Part shown: one piece after another, positions 17,661 to 24,642 of the stretch
Layout of the letters: each line of letters starts with the position of its first letter
Numbering within the stretch: the stretch's first letter is position 1
Source of the DNA: Streptomyces typhae
GTDB lineage: Bacteria > Actinomycetota > Actinomycetes > Streptomycetales > Streptomycetaceae
Assembly: GCF_009755605.1 (NCBI RefSeq)
Contig: NZ_WPNZ01000012.1
Coordinates: 124,001 to 188,000, forward strand
Direction: 5' to 3'
Length of the DNA stretch: 64,000 nt
Position numbers and translations under genes: made by a program
The notes under the pieces: model-generated
Database searches by the model: none
Seen by the model: the letters and a program-made list of their open reading frames with translations, nothing else
Told to the model about the DNA's origin: nothing

Positions 17661-17689
17661 ATCGTACATTTCGATGTCGCAGAATCAAG
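17661..17689 (-). promoter_or_regulatory. Promoter with CTTGANNCTGCGAC motif (copy A)
   Basis: The minus strand reads CTTGATTCTGCGAC at 17689-17676. TTGATT serves as a -35, followed by a 16-nt spacer and TACGAT as a -10 (17666-17661). The zinc-protein ATG lies 20 nt further on. The CTGCGAC following the -35 is conserved in the other copies and may be bound by a regulator. Confidence 0.75.
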
Positions 17690-17704
17690 TTATGGAGTGC
17701 AGAA

Positions 17705-17727
17705 GGGGCCGGGCTGCGCCCGGCCCC
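17705..17727 (-). terminator. Hairpin terminator
   Basis: A perfect 10-bp GC stem (GGGGCCGGGC / GCCCGGCCCC) with a 3-nt loop lies 17 nt after the stop of the 17745-18068 gene and just before the promoter at 17661-17689. It separates two leftward transcription units. Confidence 0.8.
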
Positions 17728-17744
17728 GCGTGTTGCTCTTTGTG

Positions 17745-18068
17745 TCAACTGCTGTGCTGAGTCGCGGTGTTAGGTCCCGGAGGAGTCACGGCTTTCTGGA
17801 TGAGTGCTGCGGACTCCATCCCCCGCCGCCTGACTTCCTCGACCCATTCCGGGTGGATGAAGGCGTTGTCCTGTGGCCACCGTGGCTCGACCTGATCGAG
17901 CCACGCGGACCACACGTCAGGCGTCTGCTCCGCAAGAGATGGGTGGTCGATCTCCCAGAGCAGGGCACGTAGGACATGTGCACGGTCCCCCTGGGGGTCG
18001 TATCCCGAGCACGCGCTGTAGGTCCTAGCGACAAGGTCCCGTATCCGCTTCGCCTCAGAGTCAGCCAC
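17745..18068 (-). CDS. Small phage protein, unknown function
   Basis: This 107-aa protein most likely starts at GTG 18068, which has GGAGG 6 nt upstream; it then overlaps the previous gene's stop by 8 nt. It is Trp-rich and helical (LVARTYSACSGYDPQGDRAH, WSAWLDQVEPRWPQ). No family recognised. It is the last gene before a hairpin terminator. Confidence 0.6.
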   Translation of the reverse strand: MADSEAKRIRDLVARTYSACSGYDPQGDRAHVLRALLWEIDHPSLAEQTPDVWSAWLDQVEPRWPQDNAFIHPEWVEEVRRRGMESAALIQKAVTPPGPNTATQHSS

Positions 18069-18309
18069 TGTGAACCTCCGTCTCCCACTCCATACGGGCA
18101 AGCTGGAAATCGATGACGGCCAACTGAACAAACTGCTCGGCCACGGCCGCCGGGCAGGGAAAGGCGTTCGCCCTGTGCCCGCACTCCTCGAACACCGCAG
18201 TCAGGGCGGCCAGCCGCTCCTCGAAGGTGTCGAGCCGGGCCGCAGCGGCAGCCCTCGCCCCCAGCTCGGCGAGGTGGGGGGCCATGAGGCTGTCGAGGTG
18301 GCGCTTCAT
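18061..18309 (-). CDS. Small helical phage protein, unknown function
   Basis: This 82-aa protein starts at ATG 18309, 5 nt after the upstream stop. It is Ala/Glu/Leu-rich and predicted all-helical (LAELGARAAAAARLDTFEER), with two Cys near the middle. No function can be assigned. Confidence 0.6.
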   Translation of the reverse strand: MKRHLDSLMAPHLAELGARAAAAARLDTFEERLAALTAVFEECGHRANAFPCPAAVAEQFVQLAVIDFQLARMEWETEVHSG

Positions 18310-18314
18310 GGCGC

Positions 18315-18659
18315 TCACTGGGCAGCCGCCTCGTACCGCGCACGAGCCTCGCTGGACATGGCCACGGGGTTGAACCACTGGAAGTAGCCGAAGCCGGCGA
18401 GCGACTGGGCGAGCCGGGCCACAAGGGGCTGACGGTGGGACAGTCCGTGAAACACCCGCATGTCCAGATCCAAAGGCCTCGGCTCGTAGCCGAAGGCCTC
18501 GCCGGTGTCTCCGTGGAACACAGCGTCCTCGAACGAGCCGCCGTCCTTGTCTATGAGTGTCAGGGTGTACGGGCGCTGGCCCGGGGTGAATTGCATGAGC
18601 ACGGAGAGGTTCACCAGGTCCTCGGGGATCATGCCAATAGCCATGTGCGTGTGCTTCAT
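18315..18659 (-). CDS. Phage protein, unknown function
   Basis: This 114-aa protein starts at ATG 18659 with AAAGGAA upstream; the ATG overlaps the preceding stop in ATGA. It has an alpha/beta look, with strands around PYTLTLIDKDGG and DLDMRVFHGL and a helical end. Coupling to the Lsr2-type gene upstream suggests co-expression. No motif recognised. Confidence 0.65.
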   Translation of the reverse strand: MKHTHMAIGMIPEDLVNLSVLMQFTPGQRPYTLTLIDKDGGSFEDAVFHGDTGEAFGYEPRPLDLDMRVFHGLSHRQPLVARLAQSLAGFGYFQWFNPVAMSSEARARYEAAAQ

Positions 18660-19033
18660 GAAATTCCTTTCGCCTCGTTGTAGGCGTTGATGACCTTCCG
18701 CGGGATACGGCCCCGCGTGCCGACGAAGAATCCGTTCTCACGACCCCATTCGCGCATGTCCCGCATGAGCCTCTGGTGCTCGTATGCTCGCTGCTGTGCG
18801 GCACGAGATTCGGCGGCCCGGCGCTCTAACTCCGTGCGTCGGGCCGCCTCTTCGGCTTCTTGCCTCAACTCACGGGCCCGCTCCGTGCGGTACAGCTCAA
18901 GAAGCTGTGGAAAGAAGTCTCGGTTTCGGTACATCGGAGATTGCTCCGTGATGCCGAGCCACTTCTGTCTGAGGCACCAGGCCGCTACGTCTTCGAGGTC
19001 GAGCTCTCCCTCAATCTTGGGTACCTGAATCAT
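18656..19033 (-). CDS. Protein with Lsr2-type C-terminal DNA-binding domain and coiled coil
   Basis: This 125-aa protein starts at ATG 19033. The N-terminus is a short acidic domain (IEGELDLEDVAAWCLRQK). Residues ~50-90 are a long Arg/Glu/Ala coiled coil. The last ~37 residues (MREWGRENGFFVGTRGRIPR) match the Lsr2 DNA-binding domain, including the RGR that inserts into the minor groove. It lacks the Lsr2 N-terminal dimer domain, so the coiled coil may supply oligomerisation. It is the second Lsr2-related protein in this prophage. Confidence 0.75.
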   Translation of the reverse strand: MIQVPKIEGELDLEDVAAWCLRQKWLGITEQSPMYRNRDFFPQLLELYRTERARELRQEAEEAARRTELERRAAESRAAQQRAYEHQRLMRDMREWGRENGFFVGTRGRIPRKVINAYNEAKGIS

Positions 19034-19485
19034 CGGGCGTCCGGATCGATCCCGTGATCCTGGCGAAGGTGGTTGTCTCGCCAGAGGCAGGCCTGGCTGT
19101 TGTACTGCGGATACTTTCTGTCCGGGTCGGTCGTGGACAGAGCCTTGAAGATCTCCCCGTGCTCCGAGCACGTCACCACGACGTTGCCGTACGCCACCCA
19201 GGAGAGCCGACCCCCGTCCGACTTCCAACGTCGCGGCTCCGGGAAAGCCACGAATTCAAACTTCATCTCCGGCACCGCCGGTTCGGCCCGCTTGAGAGGC
19301 CGAGTGGTTACGCCTTCGTCCTGCAACCACGCTTTGGCGCACTCGTCACAGTGGGGCCAGGAAACGAAACGCTTGTCCCCATACCGCTCGAAGTCGACCC
19401 AACACGTTGCGGGATCGCCGCAATTGGTCATGCAGTTTCCGCTGTAATCCTTGGGATAAGGCAATTCAGCGCACCTCTCCAACAT
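19030..19485 (-). CDS. Cys-rich phage protein, unknown function
   Basis: This 151-aa protein overlaps both neighbours: its likely ATG (19485) lies inside the end of the upstream gene, and its stop overlaps the next start. A shorter start at 19431 is possible. It has CMTNCGDPATC, then HCDEC, then CSEHGE, spaced like zinc-binding pairs. Binding of zinc is inferred. Confidence 0.6.
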   Translation of the reverse strand: MLERCAELPYPKDYSGNCMTNCGDPATCWVDFERYGDKRFVSWPHCDECAKAWLQDEGVTTRPLKRAEPAVPEMKFEFVAFPEPRRWKSDGGRLSWVAYGNVVVTCSEHGEIFKALSTTDPDRKYPQYNSQACLWRDNHLRQDHGIDPDAR

Positions 19486-19735
19486 AGTGGATCTTGAATG
19501 CGACCCCGTAGGGAACCCAAGAGAGAGCCCAGATGTTCGCCTCGGCTCGTGCACGCTCTTCCGTCTCACCGGTCAGAACGTGCTTGATTATCGGAGGCAA
19601 ATCCACGTCGCACTCAAACGTCGCCTCGGTCTCGGGGTGCTTCTCACGGCATGTCTTGTGGCTGTGGTCTGTCGTGAACGTGTCGGTGTGCTTTCCCTCG
19701 AAGTCGGGGGCCCACTCGACATAGGCAAGGTGCAT
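19466..19735 (-). CDS. Small phage protein, unknown function
   Basis: This 89-aa protein starts at ATG 19735 behind a clear AAGGAG. It is His-rich near the N-terminus (KHTDTFTTDHSHKTCREKHP) and has a helical middle. The His/Cys content hints at metal binding. It opens the group ending at 17745. Confidence 0.65.
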   Translation of the reverse strand: MHLAYVEWAPDFEGKHTDTFTTDHSHKTCREKHPETEATFECDVDLPPIIKHVLTGETEERARAEANIWALSWVPYGVAFKIHYVGEVR

Positions 19736-19765
19736 GGCTTCTCCTTTCGTTAGCGGCCATGGAAA

Positions 19766-19794
19766 AGGCCCGGATCAGCGAGTGATCCGGGCCT
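19766..19794 (-). terminator. Hairpin terminator
   Basis: A perfect 12-bp stem (AGGCCCGGATCA / TGATCCGGGCCT) with a 5-nt loop lies 15 nt after the stop of the 19809-19952 gene. Its loop differs from the conserved-loop family. Confidence 0.85.
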
Positions 19795-19808
19795 CTCGGT
19801 AAAACAAC

Positions 19809-19952
19809 TAGCGAGCCTGAGTATGTCTGCACTTATAGAGCTGCAACTCTACGAACGCAGCTGGCAGCCCGTAGGAGGCCGCATACGTGACTGCCTCCAC
19901 GTAGTCACCGAAGTGCCGATGCCACGCGGGGCCAATGTGCGCGACGTACATT
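19809..19952 (-). CDS. 47-residue phage protein
   Basis: This very short gene starts at ATG 19952 with AGAGG upstream and ends at TAG 19809. It lies 11 nt after the previous gene and directly before a terminator, which supports it as a real gene. The product starts MYVAHIGPAWHRHFGDY and is aromatic/Ala-rich with a basic end. No function assigned. Confidence 0.55.
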
Positions 19953-19962
19953 CAGGGGCCTC

Positions 19963-20370
19963 TCAGTCTTCGAATTCCACGGTGTCGATGATCGGCACGT
20001 ACGAATAGCGGCTCGGATCGGTTCCAATAGAACGCGCTTGTAGCTCGTGGTACTGGCGCATCTCGCGCCGGCACGGCTCGCAGAGGAACTTGCCGCCCTC
20101 GCTCGTCTTGCACAGCGGCCCCCGGCCTCTGCCGCAGAGCCAGCAGGTACCCCCGCCCTCGATGTGCTCGAAAACCACATGCGGCGTCTTCTTGTAAGGC
20201 AAGTCTCCCGTGTAGCGCCTTTCCACCACGCCATGAGACAAGCTCTCGGCCTTGCGATAAGCGTCCCTCCAAGGGGCATTGACCAGAATGGGGGGCCCCG
20301 TCATCACCTCACACTCGTTGTGGTCGGCGGTCTCGTTGTTGCACTCAAATACGTCGTAGCGCCAGGTCAT
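19963..20370 (-). CDS. Zinc-ribbon-like phage protein
   Basis: This 135-aa protein starts at ATG 20370, which overlaps the upstream stop in ATGA. A CWLC pair and a CEPC pair flank a short loop (CWLCGRGRGPLCKTSEGGKF), as in a zinc ribbon or HNH-like knuckle, with a helical RREMRQYHELQAR after it. There is no HNH catalytic pattern. A similar knuckle-then-helix design is seen at 23669-23968, suggesting a small family. Confidence 0.68.
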   Translation of the reverse strand: MTWRYDVFECNNETADHNECEVMTGPPILVNAPWRDAYRKAESLSHGVVERRYTGDLPYKKTPHVVFEHIEGGGTCWLCGRGRGPLCKTSEGGKFLCEPCRREMRQYHELQARSIGTDPSRYSYVPIIDTVEFED

Positions 20371-20870
20371 GAGATACCCGCCCTTGCGTCCAACCACGAG
20401 TAGATAGCGGTAGACCCGGGAACACCGCTCTCCGCCTCCTGAACCCAGAACCAGAAGTCGTGGGTGTATTCCTTTCTGAGTTCCTTACGAAGGAACTCAA
20501 GGGCCCGACACTCTGCGCGCGCGCCGTTCTCACCGTCCGCGACGACTGTCCAGGTCGGGTTGTCGAGATGATCCACGGCACGACCGTTCGCCTCAATCTC
20601 GAACGTCCAAACTCCCCGGGGCTCGTGAAAGTGCGGAGAGTCGCAATCCTCGCCGTGGTCGGCAAGAATCGTCGCCGCCGTATCGGGGTGGCCAAACTCC
20701 TTGAAGATCCCCGCGTACGTATCGGCCTCCGCACAAGTGAGCGTGCAGGAGTAATCGGTGATGAGAGATGATGAGAGGCCGGTATTCATCCACACCTCGA
20801 CGAATTCTTCCGCAGCAGCGAGCTTACGCTTGAATTCTTTCCGGATCTTCTTGGGATACTTGCGAGACAT
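20367..20870 (-). CDS. Phage protein, unknown function
   Basis: This 167-aa protein starts at ATG 20870 with AAAGGAAACAAGAGG before it. A basic N-terminus (YPKKIRKEFKRKLAAAEE) leads to a Cys/His-containing middle (TLTCAEADTYAG, HGEDCDSPHFHEPRG) and a helical end. No family recognised. It heads the group ending at 19809. Confidence 0.65.
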   Translation of the reverse strand: MSRKYPKKIRKEFKRKLAAAEEFVEVWMNTGLSSSLITDYSCTLTCAEADTYAGIFKEFGHPDTAATILADHGEDCDSPHFHEPRGVWTFEIEANGRAVDHLDNPTWTVVADGENGARAECRALEFLRKELRKEYTHDFWFWVQEAESGVPGSTAIYSWLDARAGIS

Positions 20871-20944
20871 CCTCTTGTTTCCTTTCAGGACTCAGGGAGG
20901 GGGGCAGGTGTGAAGCATCGGGATACCCCTTCTTTCAGTCTCCC

Positions 20945-20978
20945 GTGGCGAACGGCCGGAAATTCTCCCGGCCGCCAC
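20945..20978 (-). terminator. Hairpin terminator
   Basis: GTGG and CGGCCGG pair with CCGGCCG and CCAC around an 8-nt loop. It lies 22 nt after the stop of the 21000-21350 gene. Confidence 0.75.
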
Positions 20979-20999
20979 CAAACAAGAACCGTAAGAAGG

Positions 21000-21350
21000 T
21001 CAGTTCGTATCCGGGCGATTGAACGACTCCCACGTATCTGCCGCACGGCGGTGCCCCGTGGCTGCCAGGAGATGCATCAACGAATCAAGGTGATGGTCGG
21101 AAAGGTCGTCAGAGATGGCCTGTGCGAGCAATGAGTCATCGAAGACGTTCCCGAACTCCTCAGCCGCGACAATGATTCGCTCGCGGCGACTGGTTGACCG
21201 GCCGATGGCGTCGACCTTTTCAGTCAGATACTCAACCTGGTTGCTCAACTGCTTGACGAGCAGCGCTGTTTCCGTCTGCGCAGCGAGGTTCATGTCCAGC
21301 TCATCGATGCGGTGGACAATGCGGCGCCGGGATATGAAAGGGATTCGCAC
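21000..21350 (-). CDS. Coiled-coil phage protein, unknown function
   Basis: This 116-aa protein probably starts at GTG 21350 (GGAGAG 7 nt upstream). An ATG at 21398 would lie inside the upstream terminator hairpin. Residues ~15-55 form a coiled coil (HRIDELDMNLAAQTETALLV, KQLSNQVEYLTEKVDAIGR). The C-terminus is helical. It is a single-gene unit bounded by hairpins on both sides. Confidence 0.62.
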   Translation of the reverse strand: MRIPFISRRRIVHRIDELDMNLAAQTETALLVKQLSNQVEYLTEKVDAIGRSTSRRERIIVAAEEFGNVFDDSLLAQAISDDLSDHHLDSLMHLLAATGHRRAADTWESFNRPDTN

Positions 21351-21396
21351 GGCAAACTCTCCAGTCGTAGTGGTGGATTGGGCGAGTGCCCATGGC

Positions 21397-21429
21397 AAAG
21401 GCCCGGACGCTTCCTCTGTCCGGGCCTTT
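21397..21429 (-). terminator. Conserved-loop hairpin terminator, copy 2
   Basis: A 12-bp stem (AAAGGCCCGGAC / GTCCGGGCCTTT) carries the shared inner element; on the minus strand this reads GGACA-GAGGAAG-CGTCC. It lies 16 nt after the stop of the 21446-21946 gene. Confidence 0.88.
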
Positions 21430-21445
21430 CGTAGAACGTGCTCGA

Positions 21446-21946
21446 CTACCGAGCGTCCTCAACTGCCTTCTTCGCCTCTTCGAGGGACAGGTACCTGTCG
21501 ATGTAGGTCAGCAGTCCCTCGCTCACGGTCTCGTACGCGTAGAAGTAGGTGGCGGCGTGCTGCTCACCGGCGAAGACCCACTGCCCGTCCTCCCATCCCG
21601 AGTCCCACTCCGAGCGGATGACTCCGAGCGACTTCCCGTTGGGTTTGACCAGTCGCCAATCACTGTCGCTCTCCTGGACCCAGGTAGGGCCGGCCAGCTC
21701 GTCCAGGGGCGCCGAGACGTGTCTCTCCAGCACGGCCTTCGCCTCGTCCACGTTGCTGCCCTCGCCAACCCACACGTGCTTCTGGTTGGCTCGCTCGTAC
21801 GTGTAGGTGAACCACTTCTCGGGGTGTCCGTCGTCGGTCCCCTGCACCTGGACCACGTAGCCGCGGTAGGTGGGTGTGCCGGGACGGCCGAGCTGTGGGT
21901 AGCCAACCGAGTCGTCCCATTCGGGGCCCTGGTCCTGGTCGCTCAT
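21446..21946 (-). CDS. Phage protein, unknown function
   Basis: This 166-aa acidic, aromatic-rich protein starts at ATG 21946, right after the previous stop. Strand-rich segments (RGYVVQVQGTDDGHPEKWFT and SDWRLVKPNGKSLGVI) look like a small beta-sandwich. The end is helical. No motif recognised. Confidence 0.6.
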   Translation of the reverse strand: MSDQDQGPEWDDSVGYPQLGRPGTPTYRGYVVQVQGTDDGHPEKWFTYTYERANQKHVWVGEGSNVDEAKAVLERHVSAPLDELAGPTWVQESDSDWRLVKPNGKSLGVIRSEWDSGWEDGQWVFAGEQHAATYFYAYETVSEGLLTYIDRYLSLEEAKKAVEDAR

Positions 21947-21947
21947 A

Positions 21948-22181
21948 TCAGAACCCCCGCTCGCTCTTGAACTCGTCTACGGTCAGTCCGTAGTTCTCGG
22001 CTATCACGTCCGAGAAATCGGCCTGCATATCCGTGACGAGCACGGTCACAGCCGCGTTGACCAGGAGGTGGAGAAGATCTTCCCCATCCTGGTCCAGTTC
22101 GATTTCCTCAAGGATGATGTCGGCTGCCGCATTCGCGGCCTTCGTCACTTGTTCCTCGGTGTAGGTTCTTACATCACTCAT
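21948..22181 (-). CDS. Small acidic helical phage protein
   Basis: This 77-aa protein starts at ATG 22181 behind AAAGGAG. It is Glu/Asp/Ala-rich and predicted helical (AADIILEEIELDQDGEDLLH). It ends 1 nt before the next ATG. No function assigned. Confidence 0.62.
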   Translation of the reverse strand: MSDVRTYTEEQVTKAANAAADIILEEIELDQDGEDLLHLLVNAAVTVLVTDMQADFSDVIAENYGLTVDEFKSERGF

Positions 22182-22193
22182 GGAATTCTCCTT

Positions 22194-22493
22194 TCAGAGC
22201 CTGTACTTGTCGTGCAGCACCTGAAGCGCCTCGCGGGTCTCGTTCCAGCGCTTCATCTCCTCAGGCGTCAGATTCAGACGAATAGCCCGGTAGATGTCCC
22301 CCAACGAGCGGGGGAGGTCTGTAACCCGAAATTCCGGAGCCCTCTCCAAAGCTATGCGCCCAAGGTCGAGCCGATCCTTGACCGTGAAGTAGTGGTCATC
22401 CGAGTCAGCGAAGCTCACGTCCACGCAATTGAATGTCCTTACCATCATGGAGAAGCGCTCTTCGAGCAGCTTGAAGGCTTCCTGATTTTGCAT
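22194..22493 (-). CDS. Phage protein, unknown function
   Basis: This 99-aa protein starts at ATG 22493 with AAGGAGAG upstream. It is alpha/beta in character, with MVRTFNCVDVSFADSDDHYF and a helical end (EEMKRWNETREALQVLHDKY). It sits in a run of closely spaced small genes from 23968 to 21446. Confidence 0.6.
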   Translation of the reverse strand: MQNQEAFKLLEERFSMMVRTFNCVDVSFADSDDHYFTVKDRLDLGRIALERAPEFRVTDLPRSLGDIYRAIRLNLTPEEMKRWNETREALQVLHDKYRL

Positions 22494-22502
22494 GTTCTCT
22501 CC

Positions 22503-22850
22503 TTAGAGAGGGCGCACGTCGACTACACCGAACTTCTTCACGGCATAGGCTTCCATGATGTTGAACATGAGCCGCAGTTCCGTGTCTCCGAAGTCGATGA
22601 CGTCAATTTCCTCCCACGTGGAAGGCGTACCGTGCCGGGAGTTGCCCCAGTTGTTGAACCAGTAGCTTCCGGGGTCGGTCATCCGAGAGACACGAATGAC
22701 CGAGCGCTCTCGCTCAAACCAATCGAGCTTGTACTGTTCGCCCCCTTCCTTGCTCTCCCAGACGTGGAGCGAGTTGAACCCGTAATTCCCGCCACGGATG
22801 GCGAGCGGGTAGGCGTAGGGCTTGCTTTCCGGATTCTCCTTACGAGGCAT
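22503..22850 (-). CDS. Phage protein, unknown function
   Basis: This 115-aa protein probably starts at ATG 22850 (a GTG one codon earlier is possible), overlapping the upstream stop. It is Tyr/Trp/Asn-rich (PGSYWFNNWGNSRHG), suggesting a compact beta fold. No family recognised. Confidence 0.6.
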   Translation of the reverse strand: MPRKENPESKPYAYPLAIRGGNYGFNSLHVWESKEGGEQYKLDWFERERSVIRVSRMTDPGSYWFNNWGNSRHGTPSTWEEIDVIDFGDTELRLMFNIMEAYAVKKFGVVDVRPL

Positions 22851-23089
22851 CACGTCGCCTCTTCAACGGGATAGGTGTTCTGGATGATCAGCTCCCATGC
22901 CTCATTCAGCTCGGCCGAGTTGCTGTACTTACGCATCCAGACGACCCCGCGCGAGTCCTCGGTGAGGATCGCGGCTTCGAGCTGGTATAGGCCGAACCAG
23001 GCCGGTCCCTCGGAGCTGTCTCCCGCCTCTTGGTCGGGCTGGAGGTGGTACAGCTCTTCCGCTTCATCGCTCTGGAACTTGCTGGACAT
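22850..23089 (-). CDS. Small acidic phage protein
   Basis: This 79-aa protein starts at ATG 23089, overlapping the previous stop (TGATG), with AAGGGG upstream. It is strongly acidic at the N-terminus (QSDEAEELYHLQPDQEAGD) and has an ordered middle (PAWFGLYQLEAAILTEDSRG). Unknown function. Confidence 0.6.
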   Translation of the reverse strand: MSSKFQSDEAEELYHLQPDQEAGDSSEGPAWFGLYQLEAAILTEDSRGVVWMRKYSNSAELNEAWELIIQNTYPVEEAT

Positions 23090-23289
23090 CAGAGCCCCTT
23101 GCTGGAGTGCTGGAACAGGCGGACGGCACGGCGCCGCGGGATGAACCTGCTCGGCTGGAGGCGGCCCAAGGTGTCGTCCACGACCGTCCAACCGCTCGCC
23201 CGCTTCGCCCGTTTGGAGACCTGCGAGGCATGCAGCATGTGAACAGCGTGGAAGTTGTTACTGCTCCGGAAATGCCTGATTCTGGGCAT
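23089..23289 (-). CDS. Small basic phage protein
   Basis: This 66-aa protein probably starts at ATG 23289 because GGAGGAAAG is well spaced for it; an ATG at 23307 lies before that site. It is rich in Arg, His and Ser (RIRHFRSSNNFHAVHMLHAS), opposite in charge to its downstream neighbour, with which it overlaps. An interaction between them is only a guess. Confidence 0.58.
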   Translation of the reverse strand: MPRIRHFRSSNNFHAVHMLHASQVSKRAKRASGWTVVDDTLGRLQPSRFIPRRRAVRLFQHSSKGL

Positions 23290-23384
23290 GAATCTTTCCT
23301 CCGTCATGTAGGGGCAGTTGTCCGCACAGAGGCCGCGACGCAGGCTGGCGAATTACCGGCCTGCATCACGCTCACTGCCTACGG

Positions 23385-23666
23385 TCAGTCACGATGGATT
23401 GGTGGGCGCTTACCGGGGTAAGCTCGCGCGAGCACGTCCGCAGGGAACTGGAGGTGTTCTGCCTGCCTGCGACTGTTGAGCCAAACGGCATCCCAATCCG
23501 TCGGTCTCTGCATGACAAGCCCCACACGGGCCTCGTGGAGCCGCTGCATCTCGCTACATTCCTTGTTATTCGGCCCGTCGATGCACACCATCTCGCTTTT
23601 GAGATCAACGAGGACTTTGCACCCACACGGGAAGAAGTTCCACCCGTCCTTCAACTCATGGGTCAT
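23385..23666 (-). CDS. Phage protein, unknown function
   Basis: This 93-aa protein starts at ATG 23666, 2 nt after the upstream stop, with GGAAGGG as ribosome site. It has a CGC and a further Cys pair (FFPCGCKVLVDLKSEMVC) that could bind metal. The C-terminus is basic. The 95-nt gap after its stop holds no clear gene. Confidence 0.6.
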   Translation of the reverse strand: MTHELKDGWNFFPCGCKVLVDLKSEMVCIDGPNNKECSEMQRLHEARVGLVMQRPTDWDAVWLNSRRQAEHLQFPADVLARAYPGKRPPIHRD

Positions 23667-23668
23667 GC

Positions 23669-23968
23669 TTAGCCCTTCCATTCGCTACGGCAGGTGGCGC
23701 ACTCCCAGTCACCTGCCGCTAGCCGGCGGGTACAGGTCATGCATGGACCGACATAGTCGAGCGCGAGCCGCTTCCCCTCGACCTCAGCGATTGCAGCCAA
23801 GTGTGCTTCCCAGATCGGTCGCATCTCCTGGCACTCCCAGCACATGTATGCGCCCACGGTGGCGCGGCTGGCGCGTTGGCAGAGCCAGCAGGGCTCTCTC
23901 CTGTCTCGCATCATGTAGGTGGCCAACTCGTCCTCATCACGAGTCGAGGGCAGAAAGAAAATCGGCAC
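23669..23968 (-). CDS. Double zinc-knuckle phage protein
   Basis: This 99-aa protein starts at GTG 23968 with GAGAGGTG upstream. It has two complete four-Cys sets: CWLC with CWEC (MCWECQEMRPIWEAHLAAI) and CMTC with CATC near the end. Each set could bind one zinc. The CWLC-x-n-C-x2-C-then-helix layout repeats that of 19963-20370. DNA, RNA or protein contact is plausible but not shown. Confidence 0.7.
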   Translation of the reverse strand: MPIFFLPSTRDEDELATYMMRDRREPCWLCQRASRATVGAYMCWECQEMRPIWEAHLAAIAEVEGKRLALDYVGPCMTCTRRLAAGDWECATCRSEWKG

Positions 23969-23996
23969 TGCATCACCTCTCGTGCGGGCATGAGAA

Positions 23997-24029
23997 AGAG
24001 CCTGGACACTTCCTCTATCCAGGCCCTCT
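23997..24029 (-). terminator. Conserved-loop hairpin terminator, copy 3
   Basis: CCTGGA pairs with TCCAGG, and the flanking bases also pair partly. The inner 17-mer (24004-24020) differs from the others by one base that makes a C/A mismatch, while the 7-nt loop is unchanged. It lies 11 nt after the stop of the 24041-24274 gene. Confidence 0.82.
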
Positions 24030-24040
24030 ACGTGTGCGGA

Positions 24041-24274
24041 TCAGATCACGCTGAAGTACTTGTGCGGCCTCTCCGGGCCGAACAGGTTCCCTCCTATCTG
24101 CCACTCGACCCACGCGACCTCGTCGCGCTCGAAGAGTTCGTCCGACAGTGCTTGCTCTACCCACGTGCGCGGACGAGAGGACGCACGCATGTGCGCTATG
24201 AAATCGCAGAGTTCGAGCGTAGTCCTGCTCGCGAGATGGCTACGCACTTGCACGGCTGCACCACTCTGGGGCAT
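24041..24274 (-). CDS. Small phage protein, unknown function
   Basis: This 77-aa protein starts at ATG 24274 behind GAGGAGGGG. It has a helical N-half (TTLELCDFIAHMRASSRPR) and a Trp-containing end (EVAWVEWQIGGNLFGPERP). No family recognised. It follows the 24369-24557 gene and is closed by a conserved-loop hairpin. Confidence 0.62.
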   Translation of the reverse strand: MPQSGAAVQVRSHLASRTTLELCDFIAHMRASSRPRTWVEQALSDELFERDEVAWVEWQIGGNLFGPERPHKYFSVI

Positions 24275-24368
24275 TGCACCCCTCCTCTTACCACCGGTTT
24301 CACCAGACGCTTACCGGGCTCCAACGCGCCCCCGCGGGGGCACAAAGGGGCCCTGAGAGTGCCTAGAC

Positions 24369-24557
24369 CTACTCCCAATACCTCGTGGGGCACTGGGGTC
24401 CGCAGCCACACCCCCATCGAGCACCGCCCAGAATTCTCATAGGCCGAACCTCATCCACATTTCCCGCCTCACGGCACAGGTCGGCCCACCTTTCACAATC
24501 ACCCACCCAGGTGGTTCCGTCCGACCCGACGACAAGCCAGCCACGACGCAGCTTCAT
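24369..24557 (-). CDS. 62-residue Cys-containing phage protein
   Basis: This short gene starts at ATG 24557 with GGAGGT 6-8 nt upstream and lies just downstream of the promoter at 24600-24629. The product begins MKLRRGWLVVGSDGTTWVGD and ends with CGCGPQCPTRYWE. The Cys residues could bind a metal. Function unknown. Confidence 0.65.
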   Translation of the reverse strand: MKLRRGWLVVGSDGTTWVGDCERWADLCREAGNVDEVRPMRILGGARWGCGCGPQCPTRYWE

Positions 24558-24599
24558 TGCACTACCTCCGGTTGCAGGTGATGCGTCGTCGACATTTTC

Positions 24600-24629
24600 A
24601 TAATGCATGCCGAGCGTCGCAGTTTCAAG
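24600..24629 (-). promoter_or_regulatory. Promoter with CTTGANNCTGCGAC motif (copy B)
   Basis: The minus strand reads CTTGAAACTGCGAC at 24629-24616. TTGAAA is the -35, the spacer is 17 nt, and CATTAT (24605-24600) is the -10. The downstream ATG is at 24557, leaving a leader of about 35-40 nt with a good ribosome site. Confidence 0.75.
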
Positions 24630-24642
24630 TTTTTGGGCATGG

